A stretch of 64,000 nucleotides of DNA, from assembly GCA_910589415.1 (NCBI GenBank), contig OU342631.1, forward strand, positions 8,432,001-8,496,000. The letters are read 5' to 3'. Shown piece by piece: positions 1-11,264 of this stretch (positions are counted from its first letter, which is position 1; each line of letters starts with the position of its first letter). Under the pieces are notes generated by a model, which ran no database searches, had not been told where the DNA came from, and saw nothing but the letters and a program-made list of their open reading frames with translations. The position numbers and the translations under genes were made by a program. This DNA is from Malachius bipustulatus (taxonomy: Eukaryota; Arthropoda; Insecta; Coleoptera; Melyridae).

Positions 1-531
1 TCCACTTGACATTGATACCTCTAGCCATAAAAACCATGGCATTCCTTGCAGGTTTAAAGCAACTTCCCGCATCTGTTTCATGGAATCCAATCAAATTATC
101 ACGCCCCAAATGATAAAAGAGGTTACTTTTTATTGCCATTTCGTCAGCACAAACAACACAGGCTTTACTTTCCGTAGACATACTTGCTGTCTTGAGCTGG
201 ATAGTTCTGAAAATAAATTCATTTATTCCCGGATCAACCATCCAAGACTGGGTAGTTCTACGCAAAGTTCTGATGCTTGGCATAAAGAAAGTCTTGGCTA
301 AAAATTTGTATGCTCTTGGACCAAGAAAATATACTGTAAGAGCGAATTGTTTATATTCACTAGTATACTTCTGCTTCCTTCTCTTTGACATTTTCACCTG
401 TAATTTAACAAAATTAGCTAGGCTACTTGGCAAAAACCTGTCGCACATTTCAAAAAATGGTTCAAGGTCTTCAAGACCTGCTACTGCCGACGTTGATGGA
501 GTGCCAGCAGGTTGACCTTCTCCTGATTTGT
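1..531 (-). CDS. THAP/P-element-transposase-like gene, exon 3 (continues off left edge)
   Basis: Third visible exon of a minus-strand gene whose exons 1 and 2 lie at 6471-6586 and 708-883. The acceptor CTTACAG ends at 532. The frame is open for all 177 codons to the window edge. It encodes a basic segment (MSKRRKQKY), a run like the P-element/THAP9 helical region (FALTVYFLGPRAYKFL, then LRR), and an RNase-H-like start (CVVCADEMAIKSNLFYHLG, then IGFHET and AMVFMARGINVKW). The Asp of DEM matches the first catalytic acid of P-type transposases. The remaining acids and any terminal repeats would lie left of the window, so it cannot be decided whether this is a mobile P-like element or a domesticated THAP9-like gene. 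The visible exon has no stop or frameshift. Confidence 0.85.
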
Positions 532-707
532 CTGTAAGCGAAAATTTAAAATGAATACTAAAGGTAAATTATTACAATAATCATAAATATCGTGGGTACT
601 TCCTGCCTGAAAAAATCAGCACTCGCCCCCCTAATGTAATCACAGTCTAGTGAAGGTAAATAATTACACAATCTGAGTCAAGGTAAATATACATTTAAAG
701 TACGAAC
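532..707 (-). other. Intron 2 of the THAP gene
   Basis: AT-rich 176 bp intron between exons 2 and 3. It has GT at the donor and CTTACAG at the acceptor. No other feature seen. Confidence 0.7.
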
Positions 708-883
708 CAGACTTCCAGGTGAATAGTGTAGGCACCGCATGTCCATGTAGCCGGGTTTTCTCCAGGTTGAGAAACATGATGGTCTCGAAGTGATAGCCAC
801 ACAATTTGCAGTTTTTATTGCAATACTCGGCCCCTTTAACCACCAAGTCCTCCCTGCCGGCATTAATGGCCCATGTTCTGCAT
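708..883 (-). CDS. THAP/P-element-transposase-like gene, exon 2 (C-terminal half of THAP zinc finger)
   Basis: A 176 nt exon between acceptor TTTCTTGTAG (plus 884-893) and a GT donor (GTTCGT, plus 707-702). Its phases fit both neighbours: it enters after 2 nt of an Arg codon and leaves with 1 nt of an Asp codon. It encodes the second half of a THAP domain: the conserved Trp (RTW), the Cys-x2-His pair (LCGYHFE) and the terminal AVPTLF, which matches the family AVPTIF box. THAP domains are sequence-specific zinc-coordinating DNA-binding modules and form the N terminus of P-element transposase. The donor is a poor match beyond GT, so this exon end is less certain than its start. Confidence 0.85.
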
Positions 884-1053
884 CTACAAGAAATTAATCC
901 CGTAAAAATAATATAAGGTAACGACACATGTGGACTCATTTAGAACATTCTTCAGTGTCAAATCTGGGTGCACCCAAATCTGTTCATGGTAGTGATTTTA
1001 TTAATTGATTACACTTCCATTCTTTAAAATAATATTTTAAAATAACAATTGAG

Positions 1054-1071
1054 TACAAGGAAATATTTTAC
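1054..1071. repeat. Target-site duplication, left copy
   Basis: The 18 bp word tacaaggaaatattttac is repeated exactly at 6449-6466. The two copies bracket the non-LTR element. Long, variable duplications of this kind are typical of target-primed reverse transcription. Confidence 0.9.
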
Positions 1072-1577
1072 CCGTGCGGTTGAGTACCCATCGGGCGCGT
1101 CCCCAGGTGGCGGATAGGGGGAAGGCCTTACAATGAGCGTAAGTGAGTAAGGTTAGTAGTGGTGATAAAGCTTGTCGGAGGTAAAATTCCAGACTGGTAG
1201 CTTAAAGCCCTGCCGCGGACCACCTCCCCTAACCTGGTTGTCGTGTCTTAACCAAAGGTCTGCACTAGGGGTAACGGCGCCAGAGATGTCCGACTGTGGA
1301 CTATCTGATATACCGTATCATCTGTTGTCGTGGACATGTCTCGCGGACAGAATGATGTGGGGGTCTGGGCTTAATCGCCTGAACCAAGAGGAGATAACCT
1401 TGCTAAAAAACCTAAATCCTAAGGTGGAAGTCCAGGCTGATGGGATGCGTGACTGGATAGTAGACCAGCCACCACTGGACTTAACCTTGGGGCACCCCAT
1501 TGTATACACCCCTCACCCTTGCATGCAGGGCTCTGCTTGGGTGAAACAACCCTTCCCTAGCTATTCGTGGGAACAAC
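1072..1577 (+). other. 5' region of the non-LTR element
   Basis: 506 bp, GC-richer than the surroundings, starting right after the target-site duplication. In jockey-type elements this region holds an internal promoter; none can be proved here. An open frame at 1172-1585 starts only with TTG, matches nothing I know, and runs into the ORF1 start, so I treat it as non-coding. Confidence 0.6.
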
Positions 1578-2722
1578 ATGAATAAAGAAGAATTACAAAA
1601 ATCATCGCGGCAAATCACCGCAAAACAAACTGCTGGTTCAGTGGGGCATGCCACCGACCAGAGCCAGCAAGCCGGTCCCTCGCACTCGAGCTCTCCTCGA
1701 GAGCGAGACACCAAAAGCGAAGAAGCCAGGCGACCCAAGAAACCTGGAAAGCAACCCCTCCCCCCTCTCAGTCAACCTGGGGGCATGGATGACCCCAGAA
1801 GAAGAGTGGGGCCAAAGTAAAATGGTACCTACGCTACCTTACACAGGGCATGACACCTGAGGAAGCGAGGCAAAAAGCCATTGAAAAGAAGGTCGAGGAG
1901 AAATCCGAAACCAAGAATCGGCCGGCAAAGAGGAGTGCAGAAACCATCACCCCCCCTCAAAGGCCGAACGTAAAAAGAAAGATGACAGCGAAGGGTAGTT
2001 ACACCGGCACTGCCAGTTCACCTGGGACATCCTCCAGCTACGCAGGCGCTGTCAAATGCATCAGGATTGCCGTGCTTCCCAAGGGCTATCCTGAGAAAAC
2101 ACTTAGCACGAAGGAACTAACCACTCTAGAAGATGCTATCGTGGAGGAGATGTCGCTAGGAGCAGCGTGCAAGCTCCAGTTCGAAGGTATACACTTTCGA
2201 GCCAGTATGCTGCTGTTGGACGGTCTCACAGCAGAAACAGCTGATTGGGTAAAGGAGCATGCTCCGAAACTTAATCAGTGGAAAGGAGAAGAGTTGATGG
2301 CGTGCCTGGGGGATGACATCCCAAAGGCGCATAACATCACCGTCTTCTTTCCAAGAAGTCGGGGACTCGACCCCAAGAAACTGCTGAGTCTGGTGGAAAC
2401 ACAGAATCTGGGAACCCACACCAATCTGTGGAAAATTCTCAGCAATAGAGAAGAAGGCACCGGGAGGGTTCTGAACATCGGCATCGACGATGCTTCCTGC
2501 GAGGCCATAAAGAAGAATGGCAACACTCTCTTCTTCAGGTTCGGGAAAATCCCCGTACATGGCCTGCAGAAGAAGAAAACAGAAACAGAGCAACCGACAG
2601 GCAACACCACCGAGAAACCATCAGAAGCCGAAGAAGAGCCCATGCTCTTTGAGGAGGCAGGTGAAGCCAAAGAAGAGCCCGTGCTCGCTGAGGGGGCAAG
2701 CACCCCAACAAGCGGAGCGTGA
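1578..2722 (+). pseudogene. Non-LTR ORF1, DUF4780-like, frameshifted
   Basis: ORF1 (gag-like, nucleic-acid binding) of the element. Coding is spread over three frames: a Lys/Pro/Ser-rich N terminus at 1578-1820, a similar stretch in the next frame at 1648-1860, then a 290-codon frame from 1850 to 2722. The last segment starts basic (KRSAETITPPQRP), then has a folded domain that looks like DUF4780 (AVKCIRIAVLPKGYPE; ITVFFPRSRGLDPKKLL; LNIGIDDASCEAI), and ends in an acidic Glu/Ala repeat. ORF1 stop and ORF2 start overlap as TGATG at 2720-2724, suggesting ORF2 was translated by termination-reinitiation. The frame changes near 1650-1860 make it a pseudogene unless they are sequencing errors. Confidence 0.75.
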
Positions 2723-5700
2723 TGGCCAACATTAGCGCAGCAAATGTCACTGGGATAGCCCAATTGAACGCCCATCACACTAGGGGAGCATCAGCTGCCA
2801 TAGCTCGGGCGTTCGACAGGGCATGCCTAGGCGCTGTGCTAATACAAGAACCTTGGGTCTACAAGGGGCAGGTAAGAGGCTTGCCACGTAAAGACTGCAA
2901 GGTCATATGGGATTTCAGAAATGAAGTCCTAAGGGCCTGCATCCTGATAAGAAACAACATAAATTATGTTTGTCTTTCAGAATTCATGACGCGGGACTTG
3001 GTGCCAATTCGGGTCAACATCACCGATGGCTCACACCGCAGCATCATAGTAGCATCAGCGTACTTCCATGGAAAGTCATCGGCACCCCCGAAGGAAGTTC
3101 AGAAGCTGGCCGAGTACTGTAACGGGAAAGGAATACCGCTCTTGGTCGGCTGCGATGCCAACGCACACATCAGCTGGGGCAGCAAGTACACCAACAAAAG
3201 AGGTGAGCAATTGCTTGAATTTATTCTTGAATCCAATTTAGAGACAATTAATGTGGGAAATACACCAACATTATGTCACTAAACGAAGTCAAGATGTAAT
3301 TGACATAACACTTGCCAGCTTGTGTATAAGTCATATGATCACAGACTGGAGGGTATCAAACGAACCTTCACTCTCTGACCATAGAATAATAGAGTTCAAA
3401 TTGGGGGGACTCTTGCAAGAGAGTACCCTGATTAGAAATCAAAGAAATACAGACTGGGGTGAATTTCGCACCAATCTAAAGTGTAACTTAGAACAATTCA
3501 ATTCGAAAATTAAAAACTATCAAGAATTGGATGAAATAGTAGGATCTCTAAATGGAGCTCTGAAGGACTCATACGAATCCAGCTGTCCCATTAGGGAAAA
3601 AAGAAGTTGTAGGAAAACCCCATGGTGGAACGAACACCTCTCCAAACTCCGGGCAGAAGTTCGAAGGCTTTTTAATAAAGCCAAGCGCGACGGATACTGG
3701 CAGGACTACACCATGGCCTTGACAACCTACAACAAAGAAATAAGGAAAGCGAAAAGAAAGAGCTTCAGGGAATTTTGTGAGAACATCACAACAACACCTG
3801 AAGCATCTAGACTACATAAGGCATTAGCGAAGGGCACTGCTCAGGGAACAATGTCACTCAGAAAACTGGATGGTAACTATACAGAAGATGAAGAGCAGAG
3901 AGCTCTACTTCTGTTAAAAACTCACTTTCCAGGTAGTTCACTGGAAAGAGATCAGACCACCCACGTGAAATTTGGGAAACCAAAAAAGTAAAATTGGGAC
4001 ACTGCTAAAATAATATGCACTCCTAGAAGGTTATTGAAGTGGGCCATTGACACCTTTCAACCATTTAAATCACCTGGAGTGGATGGCATATTTCCGGCTC
4101 TCCTGCAAAGAGGACTGGATGATCTCATACAACACCTGGTTAGAATTTTCAGAAGCAGCCTGGCAATGGGATATATACCACAAGCCTGGAGAAGAGCACG
4201 AGTCACCTTTATTCCCAAAGTGGGAAAAAAGGACATCACCCTTCCGAAGTCATTCAGACCCATCTGTCTTACATCATTCCTATTGAAGACAATGGAGAAA
4301 GTCGTCGACAACTATATAAGAACAGAAACACTGAACAGGGTTTACAGCTCTACACCCAAGTCAGCACGTGTACAGAGCGGGCAGGTCGACAGAGACAGCG
4401 CTGTACGAGCTGACTGAAAAGATTCAGGAAACTCTGGAGTACAAGGAAATCGCCATCTGCGCCTTCCTTGATATAGAAGGAGCATTCGACAATACAAAGC
4501 ACGATGCTGTCAAGAAAGCCTTGGCAAAAAGAGGAGTAGACAACACAACATCCAAATGGATTCAGAACATGTTGTCTACAAGAACAGTTGAAACCAATGT
4601 GGGCAAGAACACCATCCAGGTAAACACAACTAAAGGATGCCCACAAGGAGGAGTGCTATCCCCCCTTCTGTGGAGTCTGGTCGTTGACGAACTCCTCGGG
4701 CTACTCACCGAGAACGGCATTACCTGCATTGGGTATGCAGATGACATCGTCATAATAGCCAGAGGTAAATTTGAAAGTACTCTCTGCGAAATTATACAGA
4801 GAGGGTTAAATATAACCCTGAAATGGTGCCAGGAAGTAGGACTAAACATCAACCCTACAAAAACAACACTTGTACCATTCGCAAGAAGACTGAAGCTTCC
4901 AAAACTCAAAGCTATACGCTTGAGCAAAGTGGATTTAGAATGGAAGGAAGAAGTTAAATTTCTAGGAGTAACACTAGACAAAAAGCTACTGTGGAACCAG
5001 CACCTGGACAAAACAGTAAGTAAGGCCACTACCGTTCTCATGGTGTGCAGGAGAATGGCTAGCAGAACATGGGGCTGTAACCCACACATTCTGCGCTGGA
5101 TGTACACCATGCTCGTGAGACCTATCATCACATATGGAGCGGTTGCTTGGTACAAAAGAACTAAGCTAGTAACAGCAAAGAAAAGGCTTGAGAAGATCCA
5201 GCGACTTGCGTGTCTCTGCATCACAGGAGCAATGAGAACCTGCCCAACCGCTGCGTTGGAAGTAATCCTGGATCTGACACCACTACATTTGGTGATAGAA
5301 AGAAGGGCTGGAGAAGCTCTACTTAGGATGTCAAGAGTAGGAATTAGGAGTGTACGGCGAGCCACTGAGGATCGATCCTTGGGTGGCTGTGAGGGGCTCC
5401 TAACACTACCAAAAGACAGAACTGTTAAGAAATTCAGTTTCGAGAGAAACTTCATCACGAAACTGTCTACGAAAGAGGAATGGAACAATACCTCCAACTG
5501 CACTCTCAAAGAAGGTACGATCAAATGGTACACAGACGGCTCTAAAACCGTTGAGGGAACCGGGGCAGGAATCTATGGGCCACGCACCATGTACTTCAAA
5601 CCAATGGGAAAATCCCCAACCATACTTCAAGCGGAATTACACGCAATAGAAGTATGTACCCAAATAAACCTCGACAGAAACTACAAAAACAAAGAAATAG

Positions 5701-6356
5701 AAATATTGACGGATAGTCAAGCAGCCATAAAAAGGCTGAGCTCTCCGATCATCAGCTCCGATATGGCTTGAGGGTGCCTAGGAAAACTTAATGAATTAGG
5801 CAAGGAAAATAAAATTCACCTCAAGTGGATACCGGGCCATTCCGGAATCGAGGGAAACGAACGTGCCGACTCATTGGCAAGAAAAGGAGCATCGACATCC
5901 TTCATAGGACCATAACAATTTTGTGGCTTCGAAGATACTTTCTTCAAGGCAGAACTCCAAAAGGAAGAAGAAAAACTGAGAGAAACCCATTGGAGGAACC
6001 TCTCAGGGTTGAGACAAGCCAAAGAACTTCTCGGGAATTTTAACCGAGAAAGGTCGAAGATACTCTTCAACCTCAACAAGGAACGTCTCAGAACACTGAC
6101 GGGATTCCTAACGGGACATTGTAAGCTCAAGGAACACCTGAGGAAGTTAGGCATAGAAAAGAATGGCGTCTGCAGATTCTGCGGGAAAGGAGATGAGACA
6201 CCACGTCACCTACTGCTCAACTGCGATGCGTTAGAACTCAAAAGAAGTAATGTTCTGGGCCACCACCAGCTAGAGGCCGGGAACTTACCCGACCTTGATC
6301 CTCTCAAAATCCTGAAGTTTCTCAAGGAAACGGACCTGGAGAGGGTGCTTCACTAA
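2722..6356 (+). pseudogene. Non-LTR ORF2: endonuclease, reverse transcriptase, RNase H, zinc knuckle; disrupted
   Basis: Domains in order: an AP-type endonuclease (AQLNAHHTRGA, LIQEPW, GCDANAHISWG, LSDHRIIEF); a reverse transcriptase from about 4030 (FKSPGVDGI; FRPICLTSFLLKTMEK; catalytic YADD near 4735; PQGGVLSPLLW); RNase H (WYTDGSK near 5530, TDSQAAI, and GHSGIEGNERAD near 5840); and a C-terminal CCHC knuckle (CRFCGKGDETPRHLLLNC near 6170). Breaks seen: a frameshift near 3270, a TAA at 3989-3991, a frameshift between 4350 and 4417, a TGA at 5769-5771 inside RNase H, and a TAA at 5913-5915. The frame continues after each stop, so these are point lesions rather than the true end. It would have nicked the target and copied the element RNA. 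Confidence 0.9.
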
Positions 6357-6448
6357 AGGGATTCCACACCAGGTGAAGCACAGTAGAGGGGATACAATAA
6401 ATCTTTTAGGTCGCAGTAACTAGATCACCCTCAAAGATACAAATACAA

Positions 6449-6466
6449 TACAAGGAAATATTTTAC
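6449..6466. repeat. Target-site duplication, right copy
   Basis: Second copy of the 18 bp word at 1054-1071. On the minus strand it begins at intron position +5, so the exon 1 donor GTAAGT includes its first two bases and was kept intact by the duplication. Confidence 0.9.
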
Positions 6467-6470
6467 TTAC

Positions 6471-6586
6471 CTTTCTGGATCCTTCGGAAATGAGAAAAAA
6501 CTTAGCCCAACCATAGTAGCAGAACATGACCTACAATTGGAGGCAGAGCACCATCGACCACCTTTTCGTATTGTAGTATCAGCCAT
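6471..6586 (-). CDS. THAP/P-element-transposase-like gene, exon 1 (start and first half of THAP finger)
   Basis: The start ATG is at 6586-6584 (MADTTIRKGG). The exon gives 38 codons plus 2 nt and ends at a consensus donor, AG then GTAAGT. It holds the first zinc ligands of a THAP finger (WCSASNC, a Cys-x4-Cys pair) and the FP element (FFSFPKDPER). Joined to 708-883 the reading frame continues exactly into CRTW, completing Cys-x4-Cys, FP, Trp, Cys-x2-His and AVPTLF. The gene was recognised across a 5.6 kb intron because both half-domains and both phases match. The ATG is the only in-frame Met before the finger. A hAT-like insertion begins 165 nt upstream, in or near the promoter. Confidence 0.85.
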
Positions 6587-6742
6587 AATAATAATTATTT
6601 AATATTAATTAATAATAAATAATCAGCAGTCAGCACGTGTGTTACTGCCACGACAGCAAATACGCAATATTTTAAGGTATTTGACGACAGCTAACAAAAC
6701 AACCGACAACCGAATAGTTCGATTGAATTTGAAAATTTGGTT
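6587..6742 (-). other. Short 5' flank of the THAP gene
   Basis: AT-rich flank between the THAP start codon and the hAT-like insertion, probably 5' untranslated region. No clear TATA box or initiator seen. Confidence 0.4.
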
Positions 6743-6852
6743 ATGGTTACTAGTGACGAGACGTTATACCAGTAACGTTATTTTGGAACGTTATTTTTTT
6801 GTAACGTTACGTTCCGTTCCCTGTACGATAAGTTATTCGTTATTTGTATAAC

Positions 6853-7834
6853 CAAATACACTAGACTATTAATACGTCCAACTCCGGCAATTTTACATGC
6901 ATTTCGAAGGCAGCCGCTGTGGCAGCGCCATTTAGTGTCGCGAGTTGTAACTAACACACTGCACCATAGTGATGTGCAACAGATAACAGTATCGAGTAGA
7001 TATTGATACATTAGTCACAAGTATCTGATACGTTGAGTTGATTACTTGATTACTTTTGCTTGCTTGATACTTAATCATTATACCCAGACCCCGGACCCGA
7101 TATTTCTCTATGGGATCGTTGAGTACCTACTGACTAGTTATGCAAGGCTACTTCGGTCCTCTAAGAAAATTAAAAAAAGTAAAAATTTCAAGCCAGAAAA
7201 CAAAAAAGGAATAATTATTATAGGTATACTTGACTCTTTAAAAATTATAAGTAATAACATAATAATTATCAAATAAAAATGTAAATATGTAACTGTATTA
7301 CATATAATGAAAAAATACTTGATGGAATGTGAAATAAGCAAAAAAAAATTTTTTCATTTACTTCAGTCTTGTAAGAAAAAAAAATGAAGATTACCTACAT
7401 AGGTATACGTACCGAACCGAAGTACGGACAGAGATGCAATACAAGATACAAGGCCATATGGGCTAAAACATCACGTGGAACAAGGAACTTATGATTATAC
7501 ATAATTCAGTTCCAGCACTCCAGGAGCAGGAGTTTATAGTAGAGATACCGTTCCGAGGGTCAGGGTATGCGTGTCGCGATTACGGCTCCGCTCCAGTCGG
7601 CGATGTGGCTATGGCTAAACAGTTCCAAAATACCGGTACATATTTTGTCGCGGTATTTTTCTGTCGCGGTACCAGTTGGATTGGAACGGTCGTACTCTTC
7701 GGTAACAGTATTTCCCATCTCTATTCCGGGCCCAGTAGAACAACTGTAGCGGTCCTCGAGCCGCCAGGTTCGCTAGCGTCGCCTCGCTGCCGGTTTTCAG
7801 TCGAAGTTGGACGTATTATAGTCTAGCGTATTTG
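6853..7834. mobile_element. TIR element B, copy 1, nested in the hAT-like element
   Basis: 982 bp with ends CAAATACACTAGACTAT and (reverse complement of the other end) CAAATACGCTAGACTAT, flanked by the 7 bp duplication gtataac (6846-6852, 7835-7841). No transposase frame seen. A near-identical copy lies at 39187-40159, also with a perfect 7 bp duplication. The superfamily is uncertain: CA termini with 7-8 bp duplications occur in hAT and P-type elements. Confidence 0.85.
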
Positions 7835-8369
7835 GTATAACTTATAGAATTCAGCTGGATACCTAATGCGCTGGCGCGTTACCTACCCGTTCCTTGTCGA
7901 TAAGTTATTTTATAAGTTATAACTTTAGATAAGTTATTTCTTCGTTCTTCCGTTAGTTCCGTTCCGTCATTCGTTCCATTACATTATTTAACTTCTGGAG
8001 ATCAGATAACTTTCGTCTTCATTCTCCGTTGCGTTACATTACGTTGCATATCACATTATAAGTTATAAGTTAATAAGTTATTCCTTTCGTTCCGTTCCAT
8101 CATTCGTTCCATTCCAGTTATAACTTTCGTCTTCATTCTCCGTTGCGTTACATTATTACGTTGCATACCTATCACATTCTTATTCACACATAAAAATGTG
8201 TAGGTAGGTACCTATAGGTAATATAGGTATTTATATAAAACTTATATGTAATTTATTAATAACTGACCTACTTATATACCTTAAAAAAATCAAAGCAAGG
8301 AGTTATATTAATGTAGCATATTTTTTATTAACTCTAAATTTAATTTCAATTAGATAGGTACCTACAAAA

Positions 8370-8449
8370 ATAATAATAATAATATAATTATAATGATAAT
8401 AATATAATTATAATAATAATAATATAATTATAATAATAATAATAATATA
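8370..8449. repeat. AAT/ATT microsatellite
   Basis: Interrupted (AAT)n and (TATAATTA) runs. The same block is found inside copy 2 of the hAT-like element near 21079-21161, so it belongs to the element. Confidence 0.8.
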
Positions 8450-8949
8450 CTTATTTTATTCATAGAAGAATTTTTATAATAATGAAAGTTATTTATTTTG
8501 ATGGGTGAGCATTTTTTTCATTTAATTTTCTTCTATTGGTAGGTACCTATTGTTTCAAAATTGAGTTTAAATAAACATAAAAAAAAGAAAAAAATATTTG
8601 TAGGTAAATCCTCTCGTTTATTTTATAACCTCGTATTCCTCATAGTTTTTAAGGCCTGTAACTTCAGTTTGCGGAAATGATAGTTATTTAATTTTTATTT
8701 ATTATTAACATCGACGTTATTTTGCTACGCTTGCCATGGACGTTGGGTTACTCGCTGTCGTTTCATCTTTCATCATTTAATTTCAGTCGTTTACTTATGT
8801 CCAAGTTCCCAGACCAGTGCCATTGCCATTGTTCGTTCAAAACAAAGTAACGTTACAAAATAACGTTATTTTGGAACGTTATTTCATTGGAACGGAACGA
8901 GAAGTAACGTTACTGAATTTTAACGTTATATCCCGTCACTAATGGTTAC

Positions 8950-9533
8950 CACGTTTGCTATTTTTTTGCTAATACACGGTATGCCGATAGCGTTTTCTAT
9001 TTTGGTCAACTACTGCGCAATGACGTCATGTGGTTTTATTTTGACTTCAAGTATTAATCGCGGCGAAGTTGTTTATAAAATAAATGTCAAATTATATTGC
9101 TTCGATCCTTTTTGCTTCTGTTTTTCTTTGTGCTAGATCTATTATGGAAAAATCTTTAATTTTTTTTCGAAAAAAATAAAATGAAATTTTTACAAATTTT
9201 TTTAATGTTATTGAATTTTGATTTTCATGATTTTTTTTGTACCAAACGACATAAAAAAACAATGGCGGCAACAAAAGTTGACAATGAAAACTCTGGGATT
9301 TAGTTGGCCTTGAAAATTTTTAAAACGGTAAATTGATAACTGTTGCCGACTTATGCAAGCCTACAAAGAATTATTTATTTATTCCTGACAATAAAAAAAG
9401 ATATGGAGAATTTCATGGTGTGGTATTTGAACCATGTGACGTCACAAGACCGGAACGCAGCCTGCGCGTCATCGTCTATCGGCATACTGTGTATATGTAT
9501 TGTGTATCGTGCTTACTGCCTGACTCTATACTG
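8950..9533. other. Intergenic, no gene seen
   Basis: AT-rich sequence, the continuation of the THAP 5' flank beyond the hAT-like insertion. Only short open frames; nothing recognised. Confidence 0.4.
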
Positions 9534-9680
9534 TGGTATAGTCGACCAATAGATATAACGAAATGATATAATGATAATTGTTAAACTGTCATATTTTATG
9601 ACTTCAACAATATTTGAATAATTCAAAAATTGATAAAATGACAGAAGTCTTTTCGTTATATCTCTGGTCCAACTATACCA
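9534..9680. mobile_element. Small MITE with TGGTATAGT ends
   Basis: 147 bp inverted repeat: the left end TGGTATAGTCGACCA and the inverted right end TGGTATAGTTGGACCA continue into matching AGATATAACGA. The 18728-18850 region carries a half copy of the same sequence. Target duplication not clear. Confidence 0.6.
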
Positions 9681-10038
9681 TTGAATTGTTGCGCCGAGAA
9701 ATAAGGCCTTAAAGTGTCACGTGACCGTACTAGTAGCCACAGGTCCCGTCAGGTCAGGTCAGGTCAGTTTTTCTTTCAAATGTTCGTAAAATGAACATTC
9801 TACTGAATGAACACAGCCTACTGCGGTGTAGTAGACTAGTCTATCCGAATTTCTACTTTCAAAGTTTCTATTTCTACTACACGATTGTGATGCGCTGTCA
9901 AGGTAACGTCCTGTAACTGTGATTTATTTGTCTGTTATTTCAAAATAACTAGTTTTACGGGTACTTACGAGTAATGAATCGTCAGTATTTCGACCCAGAG
10001 TCTAAATATTTCATCAGATAAGCAACAAATACTCTGCA
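9681..10038. other. Intergenic, no gene seen
   Basis: Holds a short (GGTCA)n run near 9750-9770. No coding signal. Confidence 0.4.
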
Positions 10039-11044
10039 GGGGGATTCAGAACATTCGATACGATACTAATCCGCCATTTTTGTTCGATACTAGCGATTCA
10101 GAACACACTCGATATCGTTTATGTATCGTTGGATCGTCGTATTTTACTCGATACTCAACTAGGTGTCGAACTAGATTCCCTTCTCTGTCTGTTGCACACG
10201 CACACCGGGTACGCAAAGGTTGTTTCTCTCACTCTCACAATTATTACTATTATTATTATTCTTATTTCATAAATAAGAAAAATTTCAATACAAAATAAAT
10301 AATTATAATAATGTTTTCTTCCCTCCTCATCAAATCATCAAATGAAAAAGGGTAACATTTTCATTTTGGTAATACCACATTTTGTCTGAAAAAATACAAC
10401 ATACAACCTTAAACCTTACAGTTTGTTTGATGAATCTTTGCACGGGGTCATAATCCTTTAATTCTTTATTTCTAGAATTTATGGATTATTGTTGAATAAA
10501 ACACGTGTCTAACAATTCTTCAGATGTTAATTTATTTATGGAACTTATTGCATATATCAACTTGCACTGCTGATGCAAAGAAAATCTCTTTTAAATAAAC
10601 TTCAAAGTAGTTATAATAAGGTTATCACTTTAACTTTAATACTTTATCTATTAGCGGTACCTATTTTTATCTTATATAGAATATATTTATCTTGGTAATC
10701 CAAATTCCTGTTGGGCATGAATTCACCAATAAGAAAGGTAACGTCATTAAATCGGCGGTTTTATTGTTTTAAATTATTAATAAAAATGCAAAATAATAAA
10801 ATAATTCAATATTCAATTATTATAACTCCAACCACTATCTGTCAGTAGTGTCAGTACTGTCAGTAAATAGGTCAAATCGTTGACATTTAATGGACGTCGT
10901 AGTTCAAATAGACCAATTTTACGGAACCAGCCGATTGCGCCACAGATTCGATACGATACAACTTCCGAATCCCGAAGCGTTGTACGATATCGAGTCAAGT
11001 GTCGTATCGAGATCGTCTATCGTATCGAATGTTCTGAATCCCCC
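10039..11044. mobile_element. TIR element with GGGGGATTCAGAACA ends
   Basis: 1006 bp bounded by an inverted repeat of about 27 bp (GGGGGATTCAGAACATTCGA, then TACGATA). The subterminal DNA repeats CGATA/TATCG words in both arms, as binding-site arrays of DNA transposons do. The interior is AT-rich with no transposase, so it is non-autonomous. The target duplication could not be set unambiguously, so the superfamily is left open. Confidence 0.75.
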
Positions 11045-11264
11045 TGCTGAAGTAGTGTTTGTTGCACACAAGTGTCTTTATTAAAAAAAAGAATCGACAT
11101 CATCGAGATATCGATGGGGCATCTCTAGCGGCTGGAGAGTAACTGACAAACTGACTGACATTTTCGCAATTGTCATTTAAATGTAGTTAAAGAAAGATAG
11201 AAGGATAGGATAGAGCCATGATACTACGACTAGTCCTAGTATCATGGGATAGAGCACCGTGATA
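11045..11264. other. Intergenic, no gene seen
   Basis: Contains a short palindrome at about 11218-11248 (catgatac ... gtatcatg). Nothing else recognised. Confidence 0.4.

Larger units (their letters stand above)
1072..6448 (+). mobile_element. Non-LTR retrotransposon with DUF4780-type ORF1, in intron 1 of the THAP gene
   Basis: About 5.4 kb, full length by structure: a GC-richer 5' region (1072-1577), ORF1 (1578-2722), ORF2 with endonuclease, reverse transcriptase, RNase H and a Cys/His knuckle (2722-6356), a short 3' tail ending in ATACAA-type repeats, and an 18 bp target-site duplication. The RNase H after the reverse transcriptase, together with the DUF4780-like ORF1, places it in the Jockey/I-type superfamily of arthropod elements. 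It lies on the plus strand, antisense to the host gene. Both ORFs are interrupted, so it is dead, but the intact duplication and both ends suggest it is not very old. Confidence 0.9.
6751..8941. mobile_element. hAT-like non-autonomous element, copy 1 (split by a nested element)
   Basis: Ends are TAGTGACG and CGTCACTA, flanked by the perfect 8 bp duplication atggttac (6743-6750 and 8942-8949), the hAT signature. The subterminal DNA is rich in AACGTTA and GTAACGTTAC words in both orientations. The interior is AT-rich and non-coding and holds an AAT/ATT microsatellite. A nested element occupies 6853-7834. Without it the copy is close to the one at 20470-21653. Confidence 0.8.

Noticed and set aside
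1172..1585. 137-codon frame in the 5' region of the non-LTR element
   Set aside because: Only a TTG start, no recognised domain, and it sits where the untranslated promoter region is expected.
4562..5533. 323-codon minus-strand frame
   Set aside because: Antisense shadow of the reverse transcriptase and RNase H of the non-LTR ORF2.
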